DNA of 64,000 nt from Gemmatimonadota bacterium (GCA_016719105.1 JADKAQ010000013.1:124001-188000); one strand, 5' to 3'. Shown: positions 8,505 through 20,177, counted from the first letter of the stretch. The notes: generated by a model from the sequence alone, not told the origin. Numbers and translations are program-made.

Positions 8505-8797
8505 CGTCCCTCCTCCGGGACTTCGCCGTCCTCTAGGTCCACTCGATCCACCACCCCCACCACCACCGCCTGCGCGGGAATGCGCGCGCTCTTCGACAAC
8601 GACCGCGCCGCCCCCCCCTCCTGCACCACAAGGACGCGCTCCCCCACCCCAACGCCAATCACGTCCAGCGCGACCACCTCCCCTCCCTCCTCATGCCCGG
8701 TCGTCGACAACCGACGGATCAGCAGGAGCTTGCGCCCCTCCAGCTCGCCGTGTCGATGCGTCGCGATGACCTCGCCGACCACTCGCGCCAGGAACAT
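8501..8797 (-). CDS. EutN/CcmL-family microcompartment vertex protein
   Basis: A 98-residue protein of the EutN/CcmL (PF03319) family, the pentamers that cap the vertices of bacterial microcompartment shells. It shows the family course: MFLARVVGEVIAT at the start, GRKLLLIRRL near residue 23, VALDVIGVGVGERVLVVQEG near 44 and AVVVGVVDRVD near the end. The length is normal (85-100). It is the second of two tandem vertex genes, starts 23 bp after the first and overlaps the start of deoC, so the three are one translational unit. No hexameric BMC shell protein is encoded nearby. Confidence 0.9.
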   Translation of the reverse strand: MFLARVVGEVIATHRHGELEGRKLLLIRRLSTTGHEEGGEVVALDVIGVGVGERVLVVQEGGAARSLSKSARIPAQAVVVGVVDRVDLEDGEVPEEGR

Positions 8798-8820
8798 CGC
8801 GCTATCGCCCCCCGCGGCGG

Positions 8821-9135
8821 TCAGGCATCGAGCGTCCGCTCCGAGGGGGTCCCGACACGAGCCCCCTGCGGCGTGACGTTGCACCAGTCGACCTTGGCCA
8901 CGATCCCCGCGTCAACCGCCGCCATCGGCTCCGGGAGCGTCATCGCCGCCTCACGCGACGTGATGTAGACGACCACGTCCCCCGGGCCAGAACCAATGCG
9001 GTCGATGGCGACGATGGGCTTCCCCGCCAGCTCGCCGGCCGCCGTCAGCGGCTGGATCCACTGCAGCGGAATCGCCGTCAGCGTCTCCTGCTTCACCGTC
9101 GCCACGAGGCGCCCGAGCACGCGAGCCAGATGCAT
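8821..9135 (-). CDS. EutN/CcmL-family microcompartment vertex protein
   Basis: A second, divergent vertex protein of 104 residues. MHLARVLGRLVAT, IPLQWIQPL, VAIDRIGSGPGDVVVYITSREA and AGIVAKVDWC follow the EutN/CcmL pattern, and a tail of about 20 residues continues past the usual end. Microcompartment loci of sugar-phosphate and aldehyde types often carry two or three different vertex genes. ATG at 9135 is chosen because the family starts directly with this strand; no clear ribosome site precedes it. It lies 59 bp after the rhomboid gene and 23 bp before the other vertex gene. Confidence 0.88.
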   Translation of the reverse strand: MHLARVLGRLVATVKQETLTAIPLQWIQPLTAAGELAGKPIVAIDRIGSGPGDVVVYITSREAAMTLPEPMAAVDAGIVAKVDWCNVTPQGARVGTPSERTLDA

Positions 9136-9194
9136 GCGGCAAAGGTGGGGGAGACGTGGGCCCCGGGGTAGTGGGAGCTCGTGCGTCCCGACCG

Positions 9195-9965
9195 TCAGTC
9201 GAACACCTGGCGAGCATCGGCCACCGCCCGCCGACGACGCACCATCTCGCGATCCTCGAAAGCACGAATGAGGAGCACCCCGGCCACAAACCCGCCGACG
9301 TGGGCCCAGACCGCCACACCGCCCGAGACCTCCCGGCGCAGCGACATGAGTTGCGGCAACCCGCTCAGCACCTGCACCGCGAACCACCAGAGCAGGACGA
9401 TCCACGCCCGCATGTGCACGATCAGCGGATAGATCACGATCGGGATCAGCATCTTCACTCGCACCTGCGGATAGAGCAGCAGGTACGCCCCCATCACCCC
9501 GGAGATCGCCCCCGAGGCCCCGACCGTCGGCACCGGCGACCCGGGGTCGAGGAGCACGTGCGCCCCCGCCGCCGCCAGCCCACACAGCAGGTAGAACGCC
9601 AGAAAGCGCAGGTGCCCCATGCTGTCCTCGACGTTGTTGCCGAAGACCCAGAAGAAGAGGCAGTTCCCCAGCAGGTGCATCCACCCGCCGTGCAGGAACA
9701 TCGACGTGATCGGGGTGACGATGTTGATCGCATGGTCATCGACCACGCACGCCATGTCCGGGCCGATCGGGACCCCGGTGCCCAGCGACGCCCCATGCGT
9801 CAGCTCCCCCGGAACCATCCCGTAGTCGCAGACCGTGGCCGCCAGACGCGTCGCGTCCATCCCGCCCCCCTGCACGAGAATCCACGTCCCGACGATCGCC
9901 CCCAACAGGGCGTACGTCATGAACGGGGGGTGGAGGGTCGGGTTGTCGTCGCTAAGTGGGATCAT
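9195..9965 (-). CDS. Rhomboid family intramembrane serine protease
   Basis: A 256-residue membrane protein of the rhomboid family, which cuts transmembrane helices inside the bilayer. The catalytic serine is in GASGAISG near residue 148 and the catalytic histidine in HVGGFVAG near 223; HGGWMHLLGN near 103 is the conserved loop-1/TM2 region. Six or so hydrophobic spans can be seen. It carries an insert between TM1 and TM2 (about residues 45-85) that many bacterial rhomboids have. It is upstream of the vertex-protein genes on the same strand and may be cotranscribed with them, though no functional link is known. Confidence 0.93.
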   Translation of the reverse strand: MIPLSDDNPTLHPPFMTYALLGAIVGTWILVQGGGMDATRLAATVCDYGMVPGELTHGASLGTGVPIGPDMACVVDDHAINIVTPITSMFLHGGWMHLLGNCLFFWVFGNNVEDSMGHLRFLAFYLLCGLAAAGAHVLLDPGSPVPTVGASGAISGVMGAYLLLYPQVRVKMLIPIVIYPLIVHMRAWIVLLWWFAVQVLSGLPQLMSLRREVSGGVAVWAHVGGFVAGVLLIRAFEDREMVRRRRAVADARQVFD

Positions 9966-10149
9966 GGCGGGCGGCGATTTGTGCCAGACTCACCCTCGCG
10001 CCCCCCCGCCGATTTCGCAAGACACCACGCAAACTCGGCATCTGAGACAGAATTCCCTGCCAATCTGACGCCCTTCTGCGGTCCCGGTCTTGCCCTGAAC
10101 GCGCGCGGGAGTACGAGAGCCCGGACCATCTACTCATTCGGAATCCATC

Positions 10150-12089
10150 ATGGCAGACAAGGTTATCGGCATCGACCTGGGGACCACCAACTCGGTCGTC
10201 GCGGTCATGGAGGGGGGCGACCCGGTCGTGATCCCCAACTCCGAGGGCGGACGCACCACCCCATCCGTCGTCGGCTTCACCAAGGACGGCGAGCGCCTGG
10301 TCGGGCAGATCGCCAAGCGTCAGGCCGTCACCAACCCCAAGAACACCGTCTTCTCCATCAAGCGCTTCATGGGGCGCAAGATGTCGGAGGTCTCCGAGGA
10401 GTCGAAGCGCGTCCCGTACGGGGTGCAGTCGGGGGCCAACGACCAGGTCGCCGTTGAAGTCTCGGGCAAGAAGTTCACGCCGCCCGAGATCTCGGCGATG
10501 ATCCTCCAGAAGATGAAGCAGACCGCCGAGGACTACCTCGGCCACTCCGTCACCAAGGCGGTCATCACCGTCCCGGCGTATTTCAACGATTCGCAACGTC
10601 AGGCGACCAAGGACGCCGGCAAGATCGCCGGGCTCGAAGTGCTCCGCATCATCAACGAGCCCACCGCGGCCGCCCTCGCCTACGGCCTCGACAAGAAGAA
10701 GGACGAGAAGGTCGCCGTCTTCGACTTGGGCGGTGGCACGTACGACATCTCCGTGCTCGAACTCTACGACGTCGACGGCACCCGCCAGTTCGAGGTCAAG
10801 TCGACCAACGGTGACACCCACCTGGGCGGCGACGACTTCGACCAGCGCGTCATCGACTGGCTCGTGAGCGAGTTCAAGCGCGACCAGGCCATCGACCTCT
10901 CCAAGGACCCGATGGCGCTCCAGCGCCTCAAGGAAGCGGCCGAGAAGGCGAAGTGCGAGCTGTCGTCGACCATGTCGACCGACATCAATCTCCCCTTCAT
11001 CACCGCCGACCAGTCGGGGCCCAAGCACCTCAACTACTCGCTCACGCGCGCCAAGTTCGAGCAGCTCGTGGATGACCTCATCCAGCGCACGCTCGAGCCG
11101 ATGAAGAAGGCGCTGTCCGACGCGGGGCTCAAGCCGTCGGAGATCGACGAGGTCCTCCTCGTCGGCGGCTCCACGCGCATCCCGAAGATCCAGACCGTGG
11201 TCAAGGACTTCTTCGGCAAGGAACCCAACAAGGGCGTGAACCCGGACGAAGTGGTCGCCATCGGCGCCGCCGTACAGGGCGCGGTCCTCACCGGTGAACA
11301 GAAGGACGTCCTCCTGCTCGACGTCACCCCGCTCTCGCTCGGCATCGAGACGTTAGGCGGCGTGATGACGGTGCTCATCCCGCGCAACACGACGATCCCC
11401 ACCCGCAAGACCGACGTCTTCTCCACCGCCGACGACAACCAGACGACGGTCGAGATCCACGTCCTGCAGGGCGAGCGCGAACTGGCCGTCCACAACAAGA
11501 CGGTCGGCAAGTTCCAGCTCACGGGGATCCCGCCGGCACCGCGCGGCATGCCGCAGGTCGAAGTCGGCTTCGACATCGACGCCAACGGCATTCTCCACGT
11601 CTCCGCCAAGGACAAGGCGACCGGCAAGGAGCAGAAGATCCGCATCGAGGCCTCCAGCGGCATCTCGAAGGACGAGATCGACCGCATGGTGAAGGACGCC
11701 GAGAAGAACTCCACCGAGGACAAGAAGCGTCGCGAGGAGATCGACACGCGCAACCGCCTCGACTCGCTGGCCTACGAAGTGGAGAAGAACTCGAAGGAGT
11801 GGTCGGAGCGCCTGGCCCCTGAGATGAAGACGCGCCTCGACGGCGCCGTGGAGCGTGCCCGCAAGGCGCATCGCGGCGACGACATGGCCGAGATCAAGGC
11901 GGCGCTCGAGGAGCTCAACAACGCCTACCAGGAGGCCGGACGCTCGCTCTACGCGCAGCAGCAGGCCGCCGGGGAGCAGCCCCCGCTGGTGAGCCCGCCG
12001 CGGATGGCGCCGGGACTCAGCAGCCGCCCAAGGGCGACGACGTGGTCGAGGCCGACTACGAAATCGTCGACGAGAGCAAGAAGTCGTAA
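10150..12089 (+). CDS. dnaK: Molecular chaperone DnaK (sequence carries a 1-nt frameshift near the 3' end)
   Basis: Hsp70 chaperone, ATP-driven folding of unfolded chains with DnaJ and GrpE. The ATPase domain opens [10 protein letters not shown] and contains [13 protein letters not shown] and [12 protein letters not shown]; the substrate domain and lid follow. In the given sequence the frame drifts after residue 611 into an arginine-rich tail ending at 12114, while the normal DnaK end ([18 protein letters not shown]) sits in another frame and stops at 12089. Adding one C to the run of five at 11980-11984 joins the two and gives a clean 646-residue protein, so a sequence error is the simplest explanation. 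No CIRCE element is seen upstream, so HrcA control is not supported. Confidence 0.95.
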
Positions 12090-12312
12090 TCCGCGGTTCA
12101 GGGACGCGCCGTAGCTTTCCTCCTACGGCGCTCCCGGACGGCCCACCCCTGTCCGAAGGTCGGTCTCGCGGAAACGTGTACCGGCCTTCGCGCTTTCTTG
12201 GTAGTGTGGGGTAGCAACGAAATGGGTGCCGAGCTGTGACTAGTGTCGTAGGGACGAAGTTGAAGGTGAGCCGCGCCCTCCGCCGGGAGGCTCGATTCGC
12301 TCGATTCACCTC

Positions 12313-12342
12313 GTCCTCCCGTCTTCCCGTCTTCTCGTCTTC
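12313..12342 (+). repeat. Pyrimidine-rich CCCGTCTT repeats in htrA leader
   Basis: Three copies of a TCCCGTCT-like unit (the last degenerate) run almost to the htrA start codon. Similar tracts precede crtI, clpP, lon and the M48 peptidase gene. Here a GGAG still follows the tract, so a ribosome site is kept. Confidence 0.5.
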
Positions 12343-12351
12343 TGGAGTCCT

Positions 12352-13941
<1,590 letters not shown>

Positions 13942-14001
13942 TCGCCCCTAGCCCAACCCAACCACGGGTAGGGGTCCCCCCCCTCCCGCGGAGTCTCATC
14001 T

Positions 14002-14033
14002 GGAGCCCGGCCCGCCATCGCGCGCCGGGCTCC
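14002..14033 (+). terminator. Hairpin terminator after htrA
   Basis: A 10-bp perfect stem (GGAGCCCGGC / GCCGGGCTCC) with a 12-nt loop followed by GTTCT lies 60 bp after the htrA stop. Confidence 0.65.
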
Positions 14034-14205
14034 GTTCTACGGTGACCTGGCTTTGGGGCAGGCTATCCTGACTGGCGTCACCCGGTGGGAGCCCCCGATG
14101 CGCGGGCGTCGTGCGCGGCGGGCGCCCGTCGTCGAGCCCCATGCTGTCGGGCCCCGCAGTGGTCGGTTAGCTTCTCGCCGTTGCGGGCGACCGTGCGTCG
14201 CCACC

Positions 14206-14287
14206 GCGGGAGTGGCGGAATTGGTAGACGCGCTGGACTTAGGATCCAGTGGGGAAACCCGTCCGGGTTCGAGTCCCGGCTCTCGCA
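14206..14287 (+). tRNA. tRNA-Leu (anticodon TAG)
   Basis: An 82-nt class II tRNA. The 7-bp acceptor stem pairs GCGGGAG with CTCTCGC (one G-T). The anticodon arm CTGGA-CTTAGGA-TCCAG gives anticodon TAG, the variable arm TGGGGAAACCC is long as in tRNA-Leu, and the T arm has the invariant GGTTCGAGTCC. CCA is not encoded; the discriminator is A. It would read CTN codons, mainly CTA and CTG. Confidence 0.95.
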
Positions 14288-14360
14288 CTGTACGCTCCCG
14301 GCGGTCCCGTCGGGCCTCACGCCGGCTCTCCGCACCTTCCCTCTCCTCTCGTCGTCGCCC

Positions 14361-14819
14361 ATGCGTCTTCCCGGTCTCGTCGGCATCGCCAGCGCCGCCG
14401 TCCTCACCGCTGGCTGCTACACCTACACGGACGTCCAGACCGGCACCTCGATGCCGGCCGACACCTTTGTGCGCGTCGAGCTCACCGACGTCGGGACGAC
14501 CAACGTCACCAAGGCCATCGGCCCGTACGTCCTCATGCTCGACGGTCCACTCGAAACGAGTGGCAGCAACGGCGTGTCGATGCGCATCACCTCACTGCGA
14601 CGCCGCGGTGAGGGAGAGACGCGGTGGACCGGCGATCAGATCACGCTCGCGCGCGAAGACATCCGCTACATCCACCAGCGATCGCTGAGTCGCGGCCGCA
14701 CCATCGCCGCCGCCACGGGCTTCATCGGTGGTGGGCTCGGCCTCCTGTACATCATCGCGAAGGCCGCCGGTCTTGTGAGCGGGACCCCCATGCGCCCACC
14801 AACGCCGCCCGGGACCTGA
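14361..14819 (+). CDS. Small lipoprotein of unknown function
   Basis: A 152-residue protein with a lipoprotein signal: MRLPGLVGIASAAVLTAGC, with the lipobox LTAGC placing the lipidated Cys at residue 19. The mature part is mostly beta with a charged middle (RRRGEGETRW), then a glycine-rich hydrophobic stretch near residues 115-135 (AAATGFIGGGLGLLYIIAK) that could insert in a membrane. Family not recognised. It starts 73 bp after the tRNA gene behind a C/T-rich leader without a ribosome site. Confidence 0.7.
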   Translation: MRLPGLVGIASAAVLTAGCYTYTDVQTGTSMPADTFVRVELTDVGTTNVTKAIGPYVLMLDGPLETSGSNGVSMRITSLRRRGEGETRWTGDQITLAREDIRYIHQRSLSRGRTIAAATGFIGGGLGLLYIIAKAAGLVSGTPMRPPTPPGT

Positions 14820-14870
14820 TCGGCGCGCGACGCCGCGACTTTGCGCCTGCCGGGCGCGCCACGAACGCAA

Positions 14871-14900
14871 CGAGGGGGGCCAATGAATTGGCCCCCCTCG
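14871..14900. terminator. Bidirectional terminator between lipoprotein gene and susD
   Basis: A 14-bp perfect inverted repeat (CGAGGGGGGCCAAT / ATTGGCCCCCCTCG) with only 2 nt between the arms separates convergent genes. In the + direction it lies 51 bp after the stop codon; in the - direction 35 bp after the susD stop. Confidence 0.8.
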
Positions 14901-14934
14901 CGCGTTCCGTGCTACGGTGCCGCCGTGCTGCGTG

Positions 14935-16287
14935 TTACTTCGCGCAGACCGGCGAACCCGTGACCAGCTTGTTCGCGTCGCGCTCGATGAGCGGGATCGG
15001 GAACAGGCACCCCGGCTTGGTCGAGGCCAACGCGGCCGCGATCCACTTCGGGTCCTTCGTGCCAAAGCGGTACATGTCGTTCAGGCGACGCCCCTGGAAG
15101 ACCAGGTGCACGCGCCGCTCCCACTCGAGGAGCTTCACGCGGGTCGGGCCGGCGCCGGTATAGGCCGCCTTTCCGTCCAGCGCGCGGAGCGTGTTGATCG
15201 CCGTGTCGAAGGCGGCGTTCTGCCCAGCGGCCAGTGCCCCTTCGGCGATGATCAGGTACATCTCGCGGGTCGAGGCCTGCGTGAGCGGCGGGTGGTTGAG
15301 CGCCGCCGTGATGCGCGTGATCTGCTTCACCGCGGACGCGTCGACCAGGTTGGTCACCGGATCAGGCGCAATGATCGCCTGCGGCTTTCCGCTGTTGGGA
15401 TCGATACGGGCGAGGTCCTGGCTCGGGGTGTACTCCACGCGGGAGTTCATCTCGAAGCCAAAGCCGCCGCCCGACCCATCGCCCTCATTGAGGTCGCTCG
15501 TGAGGACGTCGAGGTACCAGTCGCCGCTACGGGCAGCCAACGCCGCCTGGGCATCGGCCACCGCACCGGCGTCGTTCACCAGCGGGTTCGCCGGCGTGGT
15601 CCCCGGCGGGTTGAGCTTCTGCCACACGGCACGCGCGTGCTTGGTGCGGGCGCGCATGGCGAGCACCGAAGCCCGGTTGTTCCCCGTGGCGAGCGGGAGC
15701 GCGGCGTCGAGCCACTTGGTCGCCGAGTCGTACAGCGCGACCATCCCCTGCTCGCCGAAGTTCTTGCCGGCTACCGTGCGGTCGGAGAAGGCGATGTCGT
15801 CGTACTTGTCGGCAATGCCGTTGTAGACGATGGCCGCATTCAGGTACGCGCGCACGAGCAGCTGCTTGTCCAGCAGCTTTCCGTCGGCGTTGAACTTGGC
15901 CACCTTCGACACCGCCTGGTCGCCCATCCAGCGCGCGCGGGCCACCACGAGGTACGCCGACTGCACGTACTCGTTGGTGTTGATCCCGAACTCGCCGGAG
16001 TCCAGCAGGCGATAGTCGTCGCGCGAGCCGACCCAGTAGGCCTCGTCGGTCGCCGGGCTGTAGAAGTTGAGCATGGACGACAGTGCATTGCCACCGATGT
16101 TCTCGGCGCCCTGCACGATCGCCGCTGCCGCCGCCGGGTCATCGAGCGCCTCGGCGGAGACGTTGTTCGGGTTGTCGACGTCGAGAAGCGACGTGCAGGC
16201 GCCGGCCATCAGCAGGCCGAGCCCCGCCACGATTCCCTTCCCGATGCGCGTCGCCGTCCCGCTATGAGTCATGCGTGAGTAATTCAC
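14935..16287 (-). CDS. SusD/RagB-family nutrient-binding outer-membrane lipoprotein
   Basis: A 450-residue lipoprotein of the SusD type, the cell-surface lid that captures a glycan or peptide and passes it to the SusC barrel. The signal peptide ends in LLMAGAC near residue 31, followed by the typical SLLDVDNPN start of mature SusD proteins. The rest is a helical (TPR-like) fold, with a C-terminal region containing REMYLIIAEGALAAGQ and EWERRVHLVFQGRRLNDMYRF-type sequence as in family members. GTG at 16287 is used because AAGGAG lies 8-9 nt upstream; it begins 12 bp after the susC stop. Ligand cannot be predicted, but no glycoside hydrolases are nearby. Confidence 0.88.
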   Translation of the reverse strand: MNYSRMTHSGTATRIGKGIVAGLGLLMAGACTSLLDVDNPNNVSAEALDDPAAAAAIVQGAENIGGNALSSMLNFYSPATDEAYWVGSRDDYRLLDSGEFGINTNEYVQSAYLVVARARWMGDQAVSKVAKFNADGKLLDKQLLVRAYLNAAIVYNGIADKYDDIAFSDRTVAGKNFGEQGMVALYDSATKWLDAALPLATGNNRASVLAMRARTKHARAVWQKLNPPGTTPANPLVNDAGAVADAQAALAARSGDWYLDVLTSDLNEGDGSGGGFGFEMNSRVEYTPSQDLARIDPNSGKPQAIIAPDPVTNLVDASAVKQITRITAALNHPPLTQASTREMYLIIAEGALAAGQNAAFDTAINTLRALDGKAAYTGAGPTRVKLLEWERRVHLVFQGRRLNDMYRFGTKDPKWIAAALASTKPGCLFPIPLIERDANKLVTGSPVCAK

Positions 16288-16299
16288 GTTGTGATCTCC

Positions 16300-19200
16300 T
16301 TAGAAGCCGAGGCGGACAGAGAGACCGATGCGGCGGGGCACCGGAAGACCGAAGGCATCGACCGAGTCCTGGAAGTTGTTGTCGATACCGCCGCCAGCGC
16401 GCCCGAAGTTCGTGACTTCCGGATCGACGCCCTGGTACTTGGTCCACAGGAAGAGGTTACGAGCGGTGAGCGAGATCGCCATTTCGCGCGCACGCAGCTT
16501 GTCCGCCAACCCGCGCGGCGCCGTGTACGTGAGGCTCAAGCTCGCGCATGCGGACGAACGAGCCGTCCGACACTTCGTTCAGCCCCTGGTACGGCGTGAG
16601 CGAGGCCAGGTCGTAGACCCACTCCTTCGCGGCGGCGAGGCGCTGCTGCGCCGTCGAAGCCGGGTTCTCCAGCGTCGACTGCACGCGGGCAGCCGCTTCG
16701 GAGTTGTTGCCACGCGGCGACGCATTGCGGAAGCCGCAGATGAGGCACCAGTACGTGTAGTTGCCGCCCTTGTACTCGAAGAGCGTATTGATGCGGAAGT
16801 TGCGACGGAGCGTCACGGCCGCACCAAACGATCCGGTGTAGTCCGGGGTCGGCTTGCCGAGGTTCGACTCCAGCCCGTTCTCGAGCAGGATGATCGAGCC
16901 GTTGAACAGGTTCGTGTACGAACGCGAGCGCGACAGATACGCGAGCATCTGCGCTTCGGTCGCCGCCTGTCCGTTGGCCACGCCACCGGTGATGAGACCG
17001 GCGTCATACGGATACGAGCCGCTCGGCACGCTCTTGACCTTGGCGCCGAAGATCTGGCCCGGGGCAAAGCCCTCGCGGATGAAGTTACGGATGCGGGCGT
17101 AGTTGGCCGACACCTTGATGTTCGGGGCACCACCCAGCGACGCAACGGTCTGGTCGAGGAAGGCGATGTTGGCGAACAGGTCGACCGAGAGCCCCGGGGT
17201 CTGCACCACGAAGCCCTTCACGCCAATCTCGAGACCATTGGCGTCGAGCTGGCCGATGTTCGTGAGCTGGGCGTTGGTGAAGCCGCCCGACGGCGGATAC
17301 TGCACGTTGTACAGCAGGTCCTTGACCTTGCGGTCCCACCACGTCAGCTCGAAGCCGAGGCGGTCGTTGAAGAAGCCGAACTCGGTCCCCGCCTCGATTT
17401 CCGTGGCGACTTCGGGCTTCAGGTCGGGGTTGCCGAGGTTATCCGGGCCAAGGCCCGGGCCCGCAGGACCACCGGCAGCCGCAAAGGTCGTGAACTTGGC
17501 GAAAGCGCTGGGCTGGCGGCCGGACTGGCCCCAGGCCGCGCGCACGCGCCACGACGAGATCGGACCGATCGCGCCACCCTTGAAGTCGGTCGGGACGAAC
17601 GAGACCGAGACCTTCGGGTAGACGACGCCCGCCGCCGACTTGCCGAACGCCGACGAGTAGTCGTAGCGCGCGCCGCCGGTGACGAACAGGTAGTTCTTGT
17701 AGCCGATCTGCTCCTGGACGAAGTAGCCGCCGTTCACCGTCTCCGTCACGCCGTCGTTGGCGTACTGCGTGCCGGTGGCGTTGGTGACCGCGACGCCCGG
17801 GCCCGGGAAGTCGTAGCCGTTGGAGCCGGGGAACTTCTGGCGCGAGATGAAGCCCTGCACGCCCGCGAGGAACTGCGAGTTGAAGGACTTGCCGAAATCG
17901 CGCTGCCAGTTGCCCTTGAGGTCGACCGTGACTTCACGATCGTTCCACTGGTAGATCCCCTTCTGCCCGAGGACGTTGTCGCCAATGATCTTGTCGACGT
18001 TGTAGCCGAAGGGCTGATAGTTCGTGGTGACTTCCGACGTGTAGTCGACGCCGACGGTCCCCTGGAAGTTGAGCTCGGGGAACGGCGTGTACTGCGCGTC
18101 GAGGGCCGACAGGTACCGGTCGGCGCCGATCGTCGAGAGCTTCTTGGCCGTCTCGCGCGGGGTGCCGAAGGCGCCCGGCGATCCGACTTCGTTGCCGGCG
18201 ATCTTGCACTTGCCGGGTGAGGCGACGCCCAGATCCGGGTCGGTCCCGGTGGGGTCGGAGTTGATGCAGTTGGCCAACTCCGGCTTGCCGAATCCAAGGA
18301 GGGTGATCGGCGAGTAGATGTTGTTGCCGTACTGCGGGCGGTCGGCGAACTGGTTCACGTACTGCGCGCGGCCGCCGATGCGGAGCTTGCTGGTCGGGAA
18401 GGTGCTGATGTTCAGGTTCCCCGAGCTGCGGCGGATGAAGTCGTGGGCGAGGCCGCCGAGCTTCTGCGCGGCGAACGGCCCGTCATCCTTGTTGTAGCGG
18501 CCGGCCAGGAAGTAGTTCAGGTTCTGCGTCCCGCCGGTCACCGAGGCGGACGCCGTGGTGCCGAGACCAGTCTCGAAGTAGTTGCGCAGGAGCGCTTCGG
18601 AGAACGGCTTGAACGGGGTGATGTCCGAACGCCCCCAGAACTTCTTGAGCGAGTCGGCCTTGGCCTGCGTCGTGGCGTAGCCCCAGTTGTCGTCGAGGCG
18701 GTTGGTCGGATAGTTCGACGCGTCGGCGTTGACCTGGAAGTCCCACTTGGGCTCCCCCGACACTCCACGCTTGGTGAAGATCTGGATCACGCCGTTGGAG
18801 GCTTCGGTGCCGTACAGCGTGGCCGCGGCCGCGCCCTTGAGGATCTCGATGCGCTCGATCGTCGCCGGATCGATGTCGTCGAGGCGCGAAATCGACGCGC
18901 CGCCCGAGCTCGAGCCGTTCGAGTTGATGCGCAACCCGTCGACGAAGATGATCGGCTCGTTGGACTGCGTCAGCGACGCATTGCCGCGGATACGGATCTT
19001 CATCCCCTCGCCGGCCAGGCCGGACGAGGTGAAGCCGACGACGCCCGGCTCACGACCCTGGAGGAGCTCCGAAGGAGAGTTGATCGGGGCGTACTTCGGC
19101 GGATCGATCGTGGCGACCGAGTTGCCGAGGCGCTTCACTTCCGTGGCGCCGGCGGTGCCGGTCGTGACGACCGCCTGCAGCTGCAGCGCCGACTGCGCGA

Positions 19201-19537
19201 TGGCAAAGTCGGCGGTGACGGTCTGCCCCGCGTTGACGGAGACCGCCCTCGTGGAGGGCGAGTAGCCTACCATACGAACGCGAACGTCGAAGGCGCGACC
19301 GGCCGGGACGTTCTGCAAGCGGTAGCGTCCCTGCGAGTTCGTCGTGCCGCCGATTCCTGCCGTGGTCAAGCCGACCTGGGCGCCCTCGACCGGGCGTCCC
19401 GTGCCGGCATCGGTCACGGTTCCTTCGATGGTGCCGACGCCGGCGCCCGTCTGGGCGTACAGCGTCGTGGAAGTCACGCTTAAAGACGCCGCGAGCGCGG
19501 CGACCAGCGTTCCTCCCCAGCGAACGAGTCTGTTCAT
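16300..19537 (-). CDS. SusC/RagA-family TonB-dependent receptor (1-nt frameshift near the 3' end)
   Basis: A TonB-dependent outer-membrane transporter of about 1078 residues. After a signal peptide ending TTLYAQ it has the carboxypeptidase-D-like repeat domain (GTVTDAGTGRPVEGAQVGL, residues 38-110) that marks SusC proteins, then the plug (GMKIRIRGNASL, PIIFVDGLRI) and a large beta-barrel. In the given sequence the frame is lost at 16538-16539, where an extra T on the coding strand turns RELSLTYTAP into RELEPHVH; the true C-terminus continues in the next frame to 16300 and ends in SVRLGF, a proper barrel-end Phe. Removing one base restores a full ORF. ATG 19537 follows GGGAGGA. A promoter is seen at 19716-19744. 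Confidence 0.9.
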
Positions 19538-19715
19538 GCGTCCTCCCGCATGAGGTGGTGGAAAAAACCTCTTGCTCTGACCTGGACCTGCGTGCTTCAC
19601 ACTGCGCCCTGACGCATGGCGGGGTGCACGATAGGTGGGCTCGCGCACTACGAACCGGGGGTTGGTCGACGCAAAAAAACGAACGGCGCGCGCCGCCCTG
19701 CCTCAGGAGGCCCCT

Positions 19716-19744
19716 TTAGTACGGCACTTGGCCCCCGCTGTCAA
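19716..19744 (-). promoter_or_regulatory. Sigma-70-type promoter for susC-susD
   Basis: On the minus strand a perfect TTGACA (19744-19739), a 17-bp spacer and TACTAA (19721-19716) would start a transcript near 19709, giving a leader of about 170 nt before the susC ATG. Confidence 0.6.
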
Positions 19745-20148
19745 TGAACCCGTCCCAATCGGGTAGGTCGCGGCCACCCCAACGCGCGGCGGCCAAACGG
19801 GGGGAGGCGGTGCGTAGCCGTGACCGTGCGTATCGCCCTCGCCAGACGGTGACGAACCGAGCGCAGCGGCCCTTGCCTTTACGAGTTCTTAGCGCGACTT
19901 CACGCTGGAATGGCGGGGCGCGCGGGGCGATCGCCACCGCCTCCGACGCGATCGGCAGCGATCGACGAGCCGCCGGAGACACGGGCGCGGGGGGGCGTGG
20001 TGGACCCGGTCAGTGAAATGCCCGAAGTCCCCTGACGCGTTCGCCCGGTTCCCATGATCGAATTTCCGGCGAGGACACTCCTATGTTGTGTAATTCGTGA
20101 ATCCTCAAGCTGTTAGGATCGGTTGTCGTTTGCCCGTGTTCGGCTTTG

Positions 20149-20177
20149 TGGACAAAGCACCAGCCATACCGTACACT
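20149..20177 (+). promoter_or_regulatory. Sigma-70-type promoter for the carotenoid genes
   Basis: TGGACA (20149-20154), a 17-bp spacer and TACACT (20172-20177) lie about 135 bp before crtB. Five of six and four of six positions match the usual sigma-70 boxes. Confidence 0.5.

Noticed and set aside
7330..9965. Hexameric BMC-H or BMC-T shell gene near the vertex proteins
   Set aside because: All frames between DUF47 and dnaK were inspected; only deoC, two EutN/CcmL genes and a rhomboid are supported.
9966..10149. CIRCE or heat-shock promoter before dnaK
   Set aside because: No TTAGCACTC-N9-GAGTGCTAA element and no convincing sigma-32-type boxes found.
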